From positions 68,868,666-68,932,665 of the forward strand of contig CM076846.1 in NCBI GenBank assembly GCA_039519185.1: a stretch of DNA of 64,000 nucleotides, given 5' to 3'. This document shows positions 9,738-20,252 of the stretch, in pieces. Both the position numbers and the translations under genes were made by a program. The DNA is from Astragalus membranaceus (Eukaryota; Streptophyta; Magnoliopsida; Fabales; Fabaceae). The notes under the pieces are model-generated. The model had not been told where the DNA came from, did not search any database, and was given only the letters and a program-made list of their open reading frames with translations. How positions within the stretch are numbered: the first letter of the stretch is position 1; every line of letters begins with the position of its first letter.

Positions 9738-11455
9738 CCATGTCTGAGTTTCAAACCCTAATATCCCAATTCCAAACACTCTTCACAAACCCCACCCATG
9801 GCGATGTTGTGTAGATTACCGTGCTCTTAATGCGGTAACAGTGAAAGATCAATTTCCTATGGCTACTATCGAGGAGCTGTTAGATGAATTACAGGGTGCC
9901 TCCTGATTTTCTAAACTTGATCTACGACAAGGTTTTCATCAGATTCGTATGCACGAAGAGGACATTCCTAAAGCCACCTTCCAAACCCACCAAGGGCATT
10001 ACGAATACAAAGGTCGTGCCATTTGGGCTTTGTAACGCACCTTCGACTTTTCAGGCAGCCATGAATGCACTACTCCAACCTTTTCTTCGAAAATTTGTTG
10101 CTGTATTTTGTGATGATATATTGGTCTACAGTGCTACTCTTTCATACCACCTTCAACATTTAGAAATGGTGTTCGTGAAATTTTTGGAAGGCTGTTATTT
10201 CCTCGAAAAATCCATTGCCTTTGTCAAGGACAGAGAGCATCCACAGTGACGGAGATTAAGGCTGTGACAAAGGCTGTTATTCAAAGCATAAATACAGCAT
10301 CCACAGTGCTACTTCTTCAGCAAGCCCTTTTGTCCTCGTTTGCTCCGCTCCTTCACATATGTGAGGGAATTGCATGCTATCACCACGACGGTAAAGAAAT
10401 GGCGCCAATATTTGCTTGGACATCCTTTCATCATCTTCACTGACCACAAGAGTTTGAAGGAGCTGATTGCGCAAGTCAGTCAAACTCCGAAACAACGGGT
10501 ATATCTTTCCAAACTTCTTGGATACGACTTTACCATACAATATAAAACTGGTAAGACAAACTTGGTTGCTGATGCCTTGTCCCATATTGATAATACCCCA
10601 ACTCAGTGTTTTAGCCTAACAATGCCACATTATGTTTTTTTGGATGACTTAAAAGCTGCCTTGCAATCTAGACCAGACTCCCACCCTTCTTACAAAATTG
10701 CCAAGGGCCTTATCTTTTATGAGGGTAGAATTTGGTTGGATCCCCAATCCTCTTTCAAGACCCGTTTACTTGAGGAATTTCATAATTCCCTTAGTGGTCA
10801 TATGGGTATTCACAAAACATCTAATCGTCTTCAAGCTAATTTTTATTGGAAGGAATGAGAAAATATGTGGCTGAATTTATCTCACATTGTGTTGTTTGCC
10901 AAACCACTAAATATGAAACCAAAAGACTAGCTGGCCTCCTCCAACCCTTACCTTACCCATCCCTTCAGCTGTTTGGGAGGATTTGTCTTTAGACTTTATT
11001 ACTGGTCTCCCTGTTTCTCATGGTTACACTGTAATTTTAGTGGTAGTTGACAGGTTTTCTAAAGGAGCTCATTTTGGGGCCTTGCTTACTAACTTTACAG
11101 CATACAAAGTGGCTTTGTTGTTCCTAGACTTGGTTTGCAAACACCATGGAATGCCCAGGAGTTTAGTCTCGGATAGAGACCGTATTTTTGTAAGTCGCTT
11201 TTGGCGAGAACTCTTCAAATTATATGGTACGAAGCTTCGAATGAGTACCGCTTATCACCCGGAAACAGACGGGCAAATTGAGGTTCTGAACCGTGTATTG
11301 GACAATATTTAAGGGCTTATGTTCACACCAAACCAGCCTCATGGTTTCAATATTTGGCTCTTGCAGAATGGTGTTACAACACCTCCACGCATTCTGCCAC
11401 TAATGTGTCTCCATTCCAGATTATCAATGGCAAATCTCCTTACATATAGGGAAAC
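9738..11455 (+). pseudogene. Second Ty3/gypsy pol remnant (chromovirus-like)
   Basis: Pol pieces in order: linker before RT (SEFQTLISQFQTLF), an internal deletion, RT (DYRALNAVTVKDQF, FSKLDLRQGFHQIR, PFGLCNAPSTFQ, FCDDILVYS), RNase H (ELHAITTTVKKWRQYLLGH, FTDHKSLKEL, TNLVADALSHID), zinc-binding region (HNSLSGHMGIHKT, CVVCQ), and integrase (SLDFITGLPV, VSDRDRIFVSRFW, PETDGQIEVLN). RT and integrase catalytic acids remain. Frame breaks occur near 9830, 9910, 10000, 10245-10340, 10856 and 11310. It stops abruptly at INGKSPYI, without LTRs or chromodomain. A short insertion at about 10250-10313 is flanked by AGCATCCACAGTG copies. Confidence 0.75.
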
Positions 11456-11460
11456 CACCA

Positions 11461-11550
11461 CATATGTCAAATAGAAAATACAAATCCAAATAAATTGTAA
11501 ATAAGCATATGTCAAATAGAAAATACGAATCCAAATAAATTGTAAATAAG
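11461..11550. repeat. 2 x 45-bp direct repeat
   Basis: Two nearly identical 45-bp units beginning CATATGTCAAATAGAAAATA, differing at one position, followed by the start of a third (CATA). They lie directly beyond the break point of the Ty3 pol remnant. The stretch 11551-12058 has no gene or clear element. Confidence 0.8.
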
Positions 11551-12076
11551 CATAGCTCTTGTTACTTTTTAACTGCAACAACCAACCCCTATAGAATCAT
11601 AACTCTCGCTAGAGGGACATTCAGCAAAATTGCGTCAAACACAAGCAAATCTTAAAGTCATCTCACACTAAGAGAGAAGGAACATGAGAGAGAAATTACA
11701 AGGATGGTGAATAGTGTTTTAAATAAAAAAGATAGAGGGGGTAGTGCGTATTAAAATGCATGGTAAGCAAGAAAATTAAATAAAATGGGTGAAGTATCAA
11801 AGCCCAGTGACAATCTTGGTTGGGGTGTGTGCGAAATAGATTTTGGGGTGCAAGTATAAAAACTGTTCTTAGCAATAGAACACAGACAGGGATGTGTGAA
11901 GTAGAACAGGTCCAACTATATCCATGTCTTCTCGACCAAAAAAAACTATATTCATGTCTTTTTAAAGCAGATTAATCCCACAAACTCATTTTAACACTAT
12001 ATTTTTTAACTCATTTTTTACACCCTATTAAGCAAATTATTATTCCCGAAACAATATTAATATTTTAAGACTAATA

Positions 12077-12267
12077 ACCCAGAGCATGAGGTTCAGCGGT
12101 TGGGGCTGATCCTCCCTTAACCAAGGGCCGAGGGTTCGATCCCCACCTTGGGTACGGAGCAGCATTAAAACTCTGGGCCAGCTGTCCTGCCCCTCGAGGC
12201 ACCTACAATTCAGCGAGGGGATTAGTCACTACGGTCGATGGTGGATACTCTGGGTAAAACAAAAAAA
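12077..12267 (+). mobile_element. SINE (family 1)
   Basis: A 191-bp tRNA-derived SINE. The A-box-like start (GGTTCAGCGGTTGGGGC), B box (GGGTTCGATCCCC), body ending TCTGGGTAAAAC and A-rich tail are present. It is flanked by an 18-bp TSD, AATATTTTAAGACTAATA at 12059-12076 and the same with one change at 12268-12285. A reverse-oriented relative of its 3' half is at 47705-47845 (shared GGTACGGAGCAGCAT, AACTCTGGGCCA and CTGCCCCTCGAG). Confidence 0.85.
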
Positions 12268-12290
12268 AATATTTTAAGATTAATATTTTA

Positions 12291-13607
12291 CGACCCTAGT
12301 TTTTCCTTATCTTCTCTCTAATTTTTTTCTTCTTCATCCATCGGAGGGGGGTGATTTTGGGTCATTTTCTTGATCCGGAATCACCCCTCTGCATCGTTTT
12401 TTCTCTCCTTTCATCTAAATAAGTGTTATTCACATAGCTTTGAGTTTTCTTTTTGTGATTTAAGTGTGGCATCGTTGTTTTCTTCGTCGTCTTGTGCGAC
12501 GTAGTTTGGTTTTCCCGTCTTGTTATACGGTGTTTGTTCCGTTCGGATTGATAGATCCACTTCGATTTGCCACAGATCCAACCAGTGTTTTAAAACCCGG
12601 CTCGGACCGGCCCAACCGGGAACCGGACCTATGGCTGGTTCGAGCAGAATGTTGGATCGGATATGCAGCTTACTCGGTTGTGACTGGGCAACTCGGTGGT
12701 TGTGGGCGAGCGAACCGACCGAGCTAAGACTGGGCGAGTGGCGAGTGAACTGGTTCCTGTGCGCGAGTTTTGGATTTTTTAACAAAATCAAACAATGGGG
12801 GATCGAACCCCTGACCTAGGAGATGCAGAGGCGGAGCACAACCATTAGGCTACGCTGATTGTTGTGTTGTATTTGCGTTTTAAGTATATATATTGAATAC
12901 CTCCTTACACACATTGAAATTTTTTTTTGACAATACTCATATTGGACTTATTTACATGAAAATATTCTCATAGTTTATAGGACTCATAATGATTTTTCTT
13001 TTGATAATTCATAGTTTCTTTTGACAATTCATAGATTATAGGATTCATTGACAATTCATATTGTTAAAACATTCTAAATATATAGGACTCATTGATATTA
13101 TTCAATATATAGGACTCATTGATATTATTCAATATATAGGACTCATTGATATTTTTTTTACAATACTCATATTAATTTTTTTTTGACAATACTCATATTG
13201 GACTTAGGCATATATACTATATAGGCGTTGAAAATTCGCAAAATAGAGACCGGGTCCGAGTCATGCGGTCCCGGTTTTGGTCATGAGGTTCAACTGTCGA
13301 CCCCTCGGTCCGACCCTTGACCCAGTGACCCGGTACCTTCACCGAGTCGGTCACCGGTCCGAGTTTTAAAACATTGGATCCAACTAATGAAGACTTTGTC
13401 GTCGACGCTACAGATTCGGACGCATAGGTACTCTGGTGGCTTTAATTTTGTCATTTTTGTAGGCAATTTGCCGTTTTATGCTATTAACTTGGATGCTGTA
13501 AGCTTGTTCGCAGATTCATCATTTTCAATTTTAGCAATATGGAATTTGTATTGTTTTCGATGTAATCCACCGATTTGAATGAATGAATACCTTATTTAGT
13601 AAAAAAT
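12291..13607 (+). mobile_element. Retroposon copy R1, split by a hAT element
   Basis: Sequence 12291-12582 plus 13385-13607 is one unit that has a second copy (R2) on the minus strand at 51578-52144. The unit starts in a pyrimidine-rich 5' part, contains CACCCCTCTGCATCGTTTTT and TTCTTCGTCGTCTTGTGCGA, and ends with GAATGAATACCTTATTT plus an A-rich tail. TSDs AAGATTAATATTTTA (12276) and AAGACTAATATTTTA (13608) flank it. A poly-A-like tail and a 15-bp TSD point to LINE-mediated retroposition, but no RT is encoded; it could be the 3' end of a LINE or a retroposed transcript. Confidence 0.6.
12583..13376. mobile_element. Non-autonomous hAT element (794 bp)
   Basis: Terminal inverted repeats CAGTGTTTTAAAACCCGG (left) and CAATGTTTTAAAACTCGG (right, reversed) are flanked by a perfect 8-bp TSD GATCCAAC (12575-12582, 13377-13384). 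The 8-bp TSD is diagnostic of hAT. The uninterrupted counterpart in copy R2 (about 51781-51794, reversed) is the empty site with one GATTCAAC. Inside are CGG-rich subterminal parts, a tRNA-like stretch (12796-12862, reversed) and about three copies of a 27-bp unit with ATAGGACTCATTGATATTAT (13080-13160). No transposase. Confidence 0.9.
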
Positions 13608-13778
13608 AAGACTAATATTTTATAAAAAAACTAAATAATCAAATAATTAAAATAAGAAAATAAATATTACTATAATACATCAATTGCAAAGGCAGCACAC
13701 AAAAAGTATCACAAAAGTACCATTCTATTCAAACATGTAAACTTATGTATGAATACTAAATTTCGGGTGTGTTATAAA

Positions 13779-13863
13779 AGTAATGAGAAACTTTGTACTT
13801 GTTCCATCTCCATTCATGTACCTTAAATCAACTTTGCCCCAAAGTTCTTTGTCAGAATATAGG
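13779..13863 (-). pseudogene. Ty1/copia gag fragment, downstream part
   Basis: On the minus strand it reads DKELWGKVDLRYMNGDGTSTKFLIT, the continuation of the gag piece at 16242-16615. The two parts are separated by the 2.4-kb element at 13864-16241. Gag forms the virus-like particle; here it is only a relict. Confidence 0.6.
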
Positions 13864-15309
13864 TGTCGTGGCCGGAATCTCGACGCAGAGGGCTCAAAAA
13901 TTGATAATTTTAGGAGTTGCCACCCAATTTATTAAATAGGAAAAATTGAGAAAAACCTACCTTAAAGTTATTGGTCTGCGTAAACTAGGTTGGATTCAGG
14001 AGTCGATTATGCATAAGGAAGCTGTACAGCTAAAGTCTTTTAAACCAGGATTGACAAGATGTACATCTCAAGCAAACCCATTTTTATTGTTTTTATGAGA
14101 AAAGAAAAGAGGAAAAAATACTTTAAAGCGAGTTAACATTTATTCTCATTTTTAAAAATAGATAGTAAAAGAAGAAGAAAGAAAATAAGAACTAATAAAG
14201 CGATTAAAATATGTACCTTGTGGGTGTCTAAGTCAGAGGACGTGGAGAGTTCTTATGAAACAAAATCGAGAGGAAAAAAGATTCGATCAAAGTGAACACC
14301 CAATTTTAACCGGTATATTTTCACACCTATTTTTAATATAAAAAATAAAAACAAATAAAAAAACGAAAATAATAAAAAAGAGGGAGAGGTGCAAGCAAAA
14401 GTTTTTACAAAAAAAAAAACTCTTCATTTACATGACTTGGCCCAAAATACCAAAATACCATAAAATAAAAAATAGGCATCACAAAAAGCCCAAACAAAAA
14501 AACTAATCTGCAAAACCCTAATCCTTTTAACAGCAAATGACACCTTTGTCATTCATGCCTTCCTTACTGAGGAAGTTTGCGCAGCAAACCGCTAAAAATT
14601 CCTAATAGCATTAGTTGTTTCTCTATTACAAAAATTCTGGGAAAATGAGGACAAGGTTCTGTAAGAGGCAGGGGGTAATACAAGAGCAACAGAAGCAGTA
14701 GAGTAAAAAAAGGGGAGGAGACTTTGAGAAGTTGGAACCTAGGTTGGTTCCTTCTAATCCATCTTATCGCTTTTTTTTATTAATGACAGAATGCTTGATA
14801 TATGCTAAACTAGTTTTTAGGTTAGCTAATCTATTTGTTGTTTGTAATATGATAATGGCAAAAATAGGATGAGAGAGCCTTCAAATTGAAAGATAAATAA
14901 TAAAAGCCTAAAAAAACTTGAACCTTTTTTTGTTGTTGATCAGAATGATATTCACACCCTTTTTTTAATAACACAACCCCCTGCATAGGCCCTGATTTCG
15001 TGGGCCAACAGTCCAAAAAACCCAAAAAAATCAAACTGGACTTTAGCTAATCGCATCCCCCAATTTTTAAACAATATTGCGCCCCTGCACAAGCCCAGAT
15101 TCGCAGGCCATGAGTCCAAAAACCCAAAGTGCTTAAACTGGGCTTACAGCTATTCACACCCCCACTATTATTAGCGTCGTGCTCCCTTGTACAAATTTGG
15201 ATTGCACAGGCCAAACCCAATTGTGCGAACTGGACTGTAACTATTCACACCCCCTTTATTTCAGTTCTGCACCCCTCTCCATTACTAGTTTTTTTTCTTT
15301 TTCTTTTTA

Positions 15310-15362
<53 letters not shown>

Positions 15363-16241
15363 CATTATTATCATTATTATTATTATTACTATTATTATTA
15401 TTATTATTATTATTATTATCTATTTCTAAAAATAAAAATAAATGTTAGTTCACTTCAAAGCATTTTTGTCTTTCCTTTTCTCATATAAATAAAGAAAAAT
15501 GGGTTTGATTAAGACGTACATCTTGTCAATCCCGGTTTAAGAGACTTTTGTTGTACGGCTTTGATCTTAAACCCTTTCAAAATTAACATCAATCAACACA
15601 CACAAGACTTTTATTCAAGAATAACTACGTAGCCTTTGATTCTCCGTGAGCGGGGCCTCACCGTTAAGCCAAATTAATCGTTTCACAATAAATAATCAAA
15701 TTTTTTCTTTAACACATATTTTCCTTAAAACTAAAAAACGGGTTTGATTGAGATATACATATTGTCAATCCCGGTTTAAGAGACTTTAGCTATACAACGT
15801 TGATCTTAAACCCCTTCAAAAATAAAATCAACCATACTACAAAATTTTTCAAGAAAAACTACGTGACTTTTGAGTTCCTCATTGCACCTGAGTATACGTA
15901 GGAGCGGGGCTTCCCCGTCAAGTCAAAATTAAAAATTTCAAATTTAGTTCTTATTTTATTTTACTTAATACTATTTTTGGGGTAAACAAATAATTAAGTA
16001 ATTTATTCATATTTGCACAATCAGTTTTAGGGTAACTGTCTGAGGACAAATGTATTAGGGGTGTAGTGTAATTTAGTTTTCGTCGTTCCCTATGCATAAT
16101 CGACTCCTGAATCAAACCTAGTTCACGCAGGCTAATAACTTTAAGTTAGGTTTTTCTCAATTTTCTCTATTAAATAAATTGGGTGGCAACTCCTAAGACC
16201 ACTATTTTTGAGCCGTCTGCGTCAGGACTCCGATCACGACA
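13864..16241. mobile_element. 2.4-kb element with long inverted ends and 5-bp TSD
   Basis: About 200 bp at each end are inverted copies: left TGTCGTGGCCGGAATC, right (reversed) TGTCGTGATCGGAGTC, both going on through GACGCAG, GGCTCAAAAAT, GGAGTTGCCACCCAATTTAT and TCAGGAGTCGATTATGCAT. The termini are TG...CA, and the flanks are a 5-bp ATAGG duplication (13859-13863, 16242-16246) inside a copia gag frame, which fixes the borders. A second inner block with CAATCCCGGTTTAAGAGAC occurs twice at the right (about 15525, 15768) and once inverted at the left (about 14042-14066). No transposase or pol. Superfamily uncertain. Confidence 0.75.
15309..15419. repeat. (ATT)n microsatellite
   Basis: About 110 bp of ATT/TTA trinucleotides with a few single-base changes (ATC, ACT). 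It creates a spurious poly-tyrosine reading frame. It lies in the middle of the element with inverted ends. Confidence 0.95.
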
Positions 16242-16615
16242 ATAGGCTTTGATAAACATCCAACAAGGAGTCGGATGTGCCATCAAAAATGTGTCCTATA
16301 CATACGTAATCATCATTGTTCCACTTTTGTCTCTTGCGAGTTTCAGTAATCGTCTCATCATCTTTACCTATTAGTTTTGGAGTGCTCTAGACATACACCA
16401 CCTTCAAAGTAGTAAGTAGAAGATGCGTTTTTTTCTTCCATCTTACAAAGTTCCCACCATTGAACCTTTCTAGTTTAATGATATAAGAAGTCATTTCCTT
16501 CAAATTTGAAAAAGTCATTGTTACCAAAGAAAAATCACCTAAAGATTGTTGGTGGTATTTGTTGGTGAGAATGTTGCAACTAAGATCAAATGTGAAGATG
16601 ATGATTGCGCAAGAC
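16242..16615 (-). pseudogene. Ty1/copia gag fragment, upstream part
   Basis: Minus-strand translation contains IIKLERFNGGNFVRWKKK, LLLTTLKVVYV, ETITETRKRQKWNNDDYVC and IFDGTSDSLLDVYQS, the typical start of a plant copia gag (UBN2-type). One stop follows KVVYV. The frame resumes at 13863 beyond the inserted 2.4-kb element. No LTRs can be assigned to it. Confidence 0.65.
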
Positions 16616-16625
16616 TCCAAGATCT

Positions 16626-16966
16626 TAGAATGTAGATTGGGCCTAACTCAACCCCACAAAATCGGCTTGTAAGATGAGGGTTGCCTCTTTATTGTATACC
16701 ATCTTGAGACATTATCACTAGTCGATGTGGGACTTGAGATTTTTCCCAATACACCCCCTCACGCCCAGCACTATTGGGCATGGAGCGTGGATAATGGTAG
16801 GTGACTCGACGGATCTAGGACAGGCTCTGATACCATTTTAGAATGTGGATTGGGCCTAACTCAACCCCACAAAATCGGCTCGTAAGGTGAGGGTTGCCTC
16901 TTTATTATATACCCTCTTGAGACCTTATCACTAGTCAATGTGGGACTTGGGATTTTTCCCAATACA
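16626..16966 (-). mobile_element. TRIM element with two 128-bp LTRs
   Basis: Two direct repeats of equal length (16626-16753 and 16839-16966), starting TAGAATGT(A/G)GATTGGGCC and ending TTTTTCCCAATACA on +, enclose only 85 bp. The internal side of the right repeat reads, on the minus strand, TGGTATCAGAGC (16825-16836), the initiator-tRNA-Met primer site; next to the other LTR is a G-rich tract (GTGAGGGGGTGT reversed). So the element runs on minus: LTR, PBS, tiny interior, polypurine tract, LTR. LTRs differ at only a few positions. Too small to code for anything; it must use enzymes of other elements. No clear TSD. Confidence 0.85.
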
Positions 16967-17029
16967 AGACACGTACTTCCCCACCAATCTCTTTAGATTG
17001 GATGAAAGTGGGTGAATAATGAATCCCCT

Positions 17030-17254
17030 TTAGGATACAATGGAGTTCCCTTGATATGGTTTGAACACCCACACCAAGCTTATAGTCAATAATAGAACCA
17101 CTAGGATCTTTCGTACCTTGTAGTTTGTCATCATGGCTCGTATCACGATTGGAACGTGTTTGTTTGGTCCCTCGAGAGTGAGGTCCCCGTCCCTGAAGAT
17201 CAAAGGAGGTCGGTGGGAGATGGCTTCAGTCATCGTCGAAGGTAGGGAGTGCAT
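17030..17254 (-). pseudogene. Ty3 gag-protease fragment
   Basis: Minus-strand frame with GDLTLEGPNKHVPIVIRAMM, NYKVRKILV and then, in another frame, LYKLGVGVQ, resembling the protease start of Tat-type Ty3 polyproteins (normally VRRILVDxGSS). The DxGSS active-site motif is not readable in the open frame. Only this piece remains. It is probably from the same element as the LTR-like sequence on its right. Confidence 0.4.
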
Positions 17255-17377
17255 GGTCTCCCTTCCCTTTCTTTTTGTTGTTTCCGAGAGTTACCCTCCT
17301 TCGGAAAATAGCCTCCGAGGGTTACCATGATGGCCGATGATCCACTGGGATTGGATTCTTGATCGGCTGGAGAAAAT

Positions 17378-17380
<3 letters not shown>

Positions 17381-17419
<39 letters not shown>
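17381..17419. repeat. (GA)n microsatellite
   Basis: 39 bp of uninterrupted GA dinucleotide in the interior of the decayed minus-strand Ty3 element. Confidence 0.95.
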
Positions 17420-17421
<2 letters not shown>

Positions 17422-17690
17422 GGTGATCCCACTGTGGTCACCAATGAACTATCTTGGAAGTCGATCTCAGCCAATGAAGTTGGGCCGAGATGCTACCTAG
17501 ATGTGCTATTAGATTTGCTTCTGCTGATGTTTCGAGATGCGTCCCTTCGCGTTGATCCAACGAGGGGGTGGTACATGCACACACTCCGACGCTCAAGTTA
17601 GCTCAGAGAAAAGGTGGCAGGCAGTAATAAATGCGTACCTAATGTATCCGTAGAAGAGAGTATTTATAGAGGAATGTGTCGAACGGGAGG
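17420..17690 (-). mobile_element. End of a minus-strand Ty3 LTR and its leader
   Basis: On the minus strand the sequence ends in CATTGGTGACCACAGTGGGA, which resembles the junction of LTR and leader (TTGGTGCCCACCGTGGGG-like) in Tat elements. A reversed TATAAATA (17660-17667) fits an LTR promoter. The same LTR seems to go on beyond the solo LTR, at 19630-19800 (GGACCAAATCCCGTCC). Borders are approximate. Confidence 0.35.
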
Positions 17691-17695
17691 GTTAG

Positions 17696-19624
17696 AATAA
17701 CCCCAAAAGTAATTGTTTTAATTACTTTAATTGATTGTTGATTAATTTGATATATGCTTGTTGTGAATTGGGTGTTTGTGAATGATTGGTATTTTATGGA
17801 TTATTAGAATTTTGGGGTTAAGTAAGTGTGAGTGTTAGTAAATTAGAGCAAGGCGCATTATGGGAACACCACACACCAAAATCACTCACTTTAAAGACCA
17901 CATTCAGCTGACAACACACTCACAATTAATTCACCCTCTAAAAATAGAAAAGACATGTTTTCCTCAAAGTGAGAAAAGGGAGAGAGAGAGAGATCGAGTT
18001 TGAGAAAAGAGGGAAGAAAAGAAAACTTCAAACCCTCAATTTCATAAACTCAATCTGAAAAACCCGTAATCAACACTTCTTCTTTCAATGCCTTCTCATC
18101 ACATTTGAAGAGTTATGAGTATAAACACAGCTGGTCCATCTTCCCTACTCCATTTTCGAAAATCACTTGAAGAAAGGGTGGGTTGAAGTTGAGTTTTCTA
18201 GCTTGCTTGTTTGATTGGAGGCTTGTTATTGGTGAATCTCAAGCTACATTGTGATTTAGAGTACTCAAGTCGATAGCTTGGGGGCTGGGGTCAAATTTGG
18301 AGTGCTTAGAAGCTTATGGTGTGCTAGGGACTTCCATCTTACTTGTTTTGGATTTGATTTTCAATTTTCGAGGTGAGTTCTTCGACCGATGTTGTTTTGT
18401 TGGATGAATTTGTCAATGCATGTTGATTGTTCTGAAGTGATTGTAATGCATGCATGTGCTTGGTTTAGAAATGGTAAAATGTTATGTTGAAGGAAAGCCA
18501 AGTGTGGATATATGTCACAAATAAACTAATGTTAATTAATTTGTTAAGTAAATGGCATGAGTTGAAATGTATTGATTGGAATGATGTTTTGAATTGTTAT
18601 TGGTGCTGTTGTTGGTATATTTAGGGTTAAGGACTGATTGGGAAAGAAACCGGATCGAACGGATTAGCGGAATTTGACGAAAACATAGTTTTTGGTAAAC
18701 CTGCAGTAGGGGCCCGGTCCGTGCGCCCCCTTCTGCCACCCCCTTTTTAAAAGTTTGATTCCACTTTCCTTTCGACGCAAATTCATCCCCAATCCTTTCC
18801 TTAATTTAACCTAAGTTATCCTAACCATATTTGAACTCATTTGATGCATGATTGATGGAAAATAATGAGGTTTCGATTACGCAGTAATTGTATAAGTTGA
18901 ACAATATTTTATTAAACGAATTAACGAGTGGGAACATAACTATGGCTATGAATAAAACACTATGGGGATGACGATCCCAAGAGGTTAAGTAGCGTACTTG
19001 GAATGGGAGGTCATGTCTCCTGAGTTCAAGGCCCGTAATTGTTATCCGGCTAAGGCCGGGTTGGGTTCTCCGTTGTGGTTGACTTTGTTCAACTACTTTT
19101 GGATTACGCTAAGATAAGACAAGTGAAAAGATAAGTAAAATACCGAGAAGTTAAGAGTGAGGGGTCTCGAAAGAGCTCACTGAGATTGTAAACTCACTGT
19201 TTATGTTGTTGTGTTTTCAGATTGACGGGATAAGACCAAGCAAGGCGAGGAGAAGTAACAACTGTTGTGGCTACTTAGTTTATGGGATCTTTAGAGATTT
19301 AAGTTTGCTTGCTTGTATCACCCTAGTTAGTAGCTTAGCAATGTATTTTAGACGGCTTAACCTTTGATTGATGAAGTCAAAGTTGTTGTACTAAGATTAA
19401 ACTGCTATTTTGGATTTGAACTACATTTGTATAATGACTTATGTAAATGTTTTTCAATATGTCATTAAGTACCCTTTTCGGTTATTAGACCTATTGGGAG
19501 TTATGAGATGGATTATTCCGTCTAGCTATGTTTTATTCAATCCTTAATCGGTTTAGTACTTTGATTTATTAAGTGTTTCGATTTCTTTTATTTCTTCCAA
19601 GGTTGAAATAATAGGGATGTTACA
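17696..19624 (+). mobile_element. Solo LTR, Ty3 type (1.93 kb)
   Basis: A single LTR-like block flanked by 5-bp direct repeats GTTAG (17691-17695, 19625-19629) and ending ...GGGATGTTACA. Its start AATAACCCCAAAAGTAATT resembles the start of the LTR at 62809 (TGTAACGCCCAAATAATTT), with the first bases mutated. It has no coding content; the ORF-like stretches are short. Solo LTRs form when the two LTRs of one element recombine. It sits inside an older minus-strand Ty3 LTR. Confidence 0.7.
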
Positions 19625-19820
19625 GTTAGATCCTCTACAGATCTGTGAAGAAAGCTTGATTCCAGTCCGTTGGATGTGATTTTGATCTCTACGGTGGACG
19701 TTATCGGATAAGCACGAATCTTGGACCTTAACGGTCATGGGTTGTGGTAGTGGGCCTAAATACGGATTGGACCAAATCCCGTCCAGAACACAGTGTATAA
19801 TAATTAACCGTAAAAATATA

Positions 19821-20252
19821 ATACTCCATTCTAAATTAAGTGTCACTTTTGATATTTCACACATATTAAGAAAAGAGTGTAAATCGATGAAAGAGAATGA
19901 TTATTTTACGAAAGTAATTTTATTGATAATTGGTGTATTCACAGCTATCATAAATGCAAAGCGGATTATAATGGCTTGTGAGTGATGTAGATAGTATTAA
20001 TTAGAGAATAAAATTGATAAAATATAGATTAAAAATAAACAATGACACTTATTTTGGGACAATATTTTTAGTAGGCTAAAGTGCTCCCGGGGTCCCTTAT
20101 CTTTATTTAAAGTAACGAATTAGTCATTTATGTTTTTTTTGTCCCAAATAAGTCCTTTATCTTTCAATTTTTTGACACATAAAGATAAGAGACCCCGAAA
20201 TCACTTTAGCCTTTTTAGTAAGTGTGACATATAATTTGGGACTAAGGTAGTA
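19821..20252. mobile_element. Stowaway-like MITE
   Basis: Ends TACTCCATTCTAAATTAAGT (left) and, reversed, TACTACCTTAGTCCCAAATT (right), with inner GTGTCAC/GTGACA matches and TA at both borders. This is the TACTCCCTCCGTCCC-type end of Tc1/mariner-like Stowaway MITEs, decayed. It is split by the MITE at 20074-20211. Confidence 0.55.
20074..20211. mobile_element. 138-bp MITE with 9-bp TSD
   Basis: Inverted ends GGCTAAAGTGCTCCCGGGGT and (reversed) GGCTAAAGTGATTTCGGGGT are flanked by the perfect 9-bp duplication TTTTTAGTA (20065-20073, 20212-20220). A 9-bp TSD suggests the Mutator superfamily. It is nested in the Stowaway-like element. Confidence 0.85.

Noticed and set aside
10237..10314. Small transposon between AGCATCCACAGTG copies
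   Set aside because: The 65-bp insert has no inverted ends; a local duplication in a dead pol gene is the simpler explanation.
12796..12862. tRNA gene inside the hAT element
   Set aside because: It resembles a tRNA (reversed, B box GGGTTCGATCCCC) but a complete cloverleaf with a clear anticodon arm could not be drawn by eye, and it lies within a transposon.
15129..15488. Open frame with a long poly-tyrosine run
   Set aside because: It is the translation of the (ATT)n microsatellite inside a transposable element; no start context, domain or second copy supports a gene.
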